64,000 bases of DNA, taken from NCBI RefSeq assembly GCF_000423745.1, contig NZ_AUIO01000002.1, forward strand, positions 163,467 through 227,466, in the 5' to 3' direction. Positions 62,988 through 64,000 of this stretch are shown here, in pieces. The position numbers were made by a program, and so were the translations under genes. Under the pieces are notes generated by a model, which was not told the DNA's origin, searched no databases, and worked only from the letters and a program-made list of their open reading frames with translations. Positions within the stretch are counted from its first letter, which is position 1. Every line of letters begins with the position of its first letter. This DNA comes from Streptococcus plurextorum DSM 22810 (GTDB lineage Bacteria; Bacillota; Bacilli; Lactobacillales; Streptococcaceae).

Positions 62988-63770
62988 TTACCCTAATATC
63001 TGCCAAGCGTTATAGGCATTGATTCCCATAACAAGGAGTATGACAAGCTGAAAAACCTTATCAAGATTTTCAGACCTTATTCTTTTGCTCACCATTGCTC
63101 CTAAATAACCACCTAAACACGCCGCTGGGATGATAAAAATGAGACGACTTAAGGGGTAGGCATCAACTCCCGTCACCGTTAGTATGGTCAGAAGTTTCGC
63201 TGCTTGCGAAAAGAAAATAATCGCAATCGAATAGACTGTTGCCAGTCTCATCTCCATTGAAAAAAGGAAAACCAAAAGCGACACATTGATAGGACCTCCT
63301 CCTATTCCAAGAAAACTCGCTAAGAATCCCAAAGCAAAACCACAAGTCAAATAACTAAAAGGGCTTTGACAATGATAACTTTTGAGCTTATAGCGATTGT
63401 ACACAAGGGCAAATAACAAGCTGACCATGGTTAAGCCAATCTGGATCAACTGCACCTGATGCTCATCCTCTAAGCGCTCTAAAAGCCTCTCAAAAGCCAC
63501 ATTTCCAACCAAACCACCTAAAAGAGATCCCGTGGCAATCATCAACAGCCAAAAAAGATTAAGCCTTACTCCATTTTTCCACTGACGATAAGTGGACACA
63601 ATAGACATGGTAAAAACTGCAACACTTGAAAAAAAAGAGATAGCAGCTAAGGAATCCGCGCCTATGAGATCAAAAATGGGCTTGATTAAAACACCACCAC
63701 CCATGCCCGAGATGGCACCAAGTGTATTGGCAAAAATAATAACCAGAAAATACAATAGGCCTACTGACAT
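62988..63770 (-). CDS. TauE/SafE (TSUP) family permease
   Basis: A 260-residue membrane protein with about eight helices in two repeats: GAISGMGGGVLIKPIFDLIG and FLGIGGGPINVSLLVFLFSM, the paired Gly-rich motifs of sulfite exporter TauE/SafE proteins. Relatives export sulfite, sulfoacetate or related organosulfur compounds. The start is ATG 63770, six bases after AGGAGG; the open frame begins eight codons upstream. An operator-like site precedes it, linking it to the island, in which it could remove a sulfur-containing end product. Confidence 0.9.
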   Translation of the reverse strand: MSVGLLYFLVIIFANTLGAISGMGGGVLIKPIFDLIGADSLAAISFFSSVAVFTMSIVSTYRQWKNGVRLNLFWLLMIATGSLLGGLVGNVAFERLLERLEDEHQVQLIQIGLTMVSLLFALVYNRYKLKSYHCQSPFSYLTCGFALGFLASFLGIGGGPINVSLLVFLFSMEMRLATVYSIAIIFFSQAAKLLTILTVTGVDAYPLSRLIFIIPAACLGGYLGAMVSKRIRSENLDKVFQLVILLVMGINAYNAWQILG

Positions 63771-63780
63771 CTGAAACCTC

Positions 63781-63898
63781 CTACTTATTGCCATTGTACC
63801 AAGATTACAGAAACAAATAAAGAGAATTTCCGAAAACGTTGCAGGTTCTAGCTGTTAAATCGTTGAAATATTTAGAATCTGGAGATTTACGTGGTATT
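63781..63898. other. Region between the TauE/SafE gene and the CRISPR array
   Basis: About 120 bases. It holds the ribosome site and operator of the TauE/SafE gene and the leader-distal flank of the CRISPR array. No gene is seen. Confidence 0.6.
63828..63843. promoter_or_regulatory. Operator-like site before the TauE/SafE gene
   Basis: TTCCGAAAACGTTGCA: one half is identical to the palindromes at 56477 and 62865 (CGAAAACGTT), the other half is degenerate. It is about 60 bases upstream of the permease start. Confidence 0.55.
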
Positions 63899-64000
63899 GT
63901 TTTGGAACCATTCGAAACAACACAGCTCTAAAACAGAAGTATGTTTGGTGAAGTAACTGGAGTAGTTTTGGAACCATTCGAAACAACACAGCTCTAAAAC
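63899..64000 (-). CRISPR. Type II-A CRISPR array, leader-distal end (cut by window edge)
   Basis: Two identical 36-base repeats (63899-63934 and 63965-64000) separated by a 30-base spacer (63935-63964). On the minus strand the repeat starts GTTTTAGAGCTGTG and ends GGTTCCAAAAC, the streptococcal Cas9-type repeat. Transcription is therefore leftward and the leader, tracrRNA and cas genes should lie to the right, outside the window. The left end has no further clear repeat. Confidence 0.96.

Noticed and set aside
63841..63880. Possible degenerate CRISPR repeat left of the array (GGTTCTAGCTGTTAAATC)
   Set aside because: The likeness is to the wrong strand orientation and weak; the spacing to the first repeat is not that of a spacer.

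Overview
The window is a chromosomal segment of a Streptococcus, most likely a pyogenic-group species. The evidence is the gene order (pheS-pheT, the ylmE-sepF-ylmG-ylmH-divIVA-ileS division cluster, glmU-nudF-macP-mtnN), the near-identity of core proteins to streptococcal families, T-box leaders on pheS and ileS, and a type II-A CRISPR repeat of the streptococcal Cas9 kind at the right edge. No rRNA or tRNA gene was recognised.

Layout. 1-5000: truncated pheT, a frameshifted acetyltransferase, pheS behind a Phe T-box, and an orphan polyprenyl-phosphate sugar transferase. 5100-12838: prophage-derived DNA at the 3' end of the HU gene. It holds a relic phage head-protein C-terminus carrying a nuclease-like toxin domain with its putative immunity gene, then a 170-bp direct repeat, then a second defective element with a CI/Cro switch, a metallopeptidase, an OLD-like ATPase-TOPRIM protein, a Dam-type methylase and an integrase, and then the second copy of the repeat. 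The repeat runs from the integrase stop into the HU coding end, which is what two elements integrated in tandem at one site would leave. 12821-41460: mostly core genes (HU, class Ib ribonucleotide reductase, IleS, division genes, FtsZ/FtsA, MtnN/MacP/NudF/GlmU, FNT channel, UPF0718 permease pair, PcrA, a glycine-riboswitch-controlled symporter, MntE).

41526-63770 is the notable part: an accessory metabolic island of about 22 kb, all on the minus strand. It holds paralogues of a complete upper glycolytic route from an amino sugar: mutarotase, NagA, NagB, a PGI-like isomerase, a PFK-like kinase, a class II aldolase and a TIM-like isomerase. With them are a nickel-pincer (LarA-family) enzyme, all its cofactor-making proteins (LarB, LarC split by a frameshift, LarE), an SsuABC-type importer, a two-component system, a FecCD-type importer that could bring in nickel, a LacI-type regulator and a TauE/SafE-type exporter. 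In NagA, NagB, PGI and TIM the catalytic residues are present, but residues that normally hold the substrate phosphate are replaced. Together with a sulfonate-type importer and a TauE/SafE exporter behind matching operators, this suggests catabolism of a hexose or N-acetylhexosamine carrying a non-phosphate anionic group at C6 (for example a sulfonate or sulfate ester). That pathway is an inference, not an established system.

Regulation visible in the sequence: T-boxes (UUC and AUC specifiers), a glycine riboswitch, an NrdR box at nrdHE, a phage operator array, a cre-type site over the promoter of the SsuABC operon, and a GAAAACGTT-centred operator family before three transcription units of the island.
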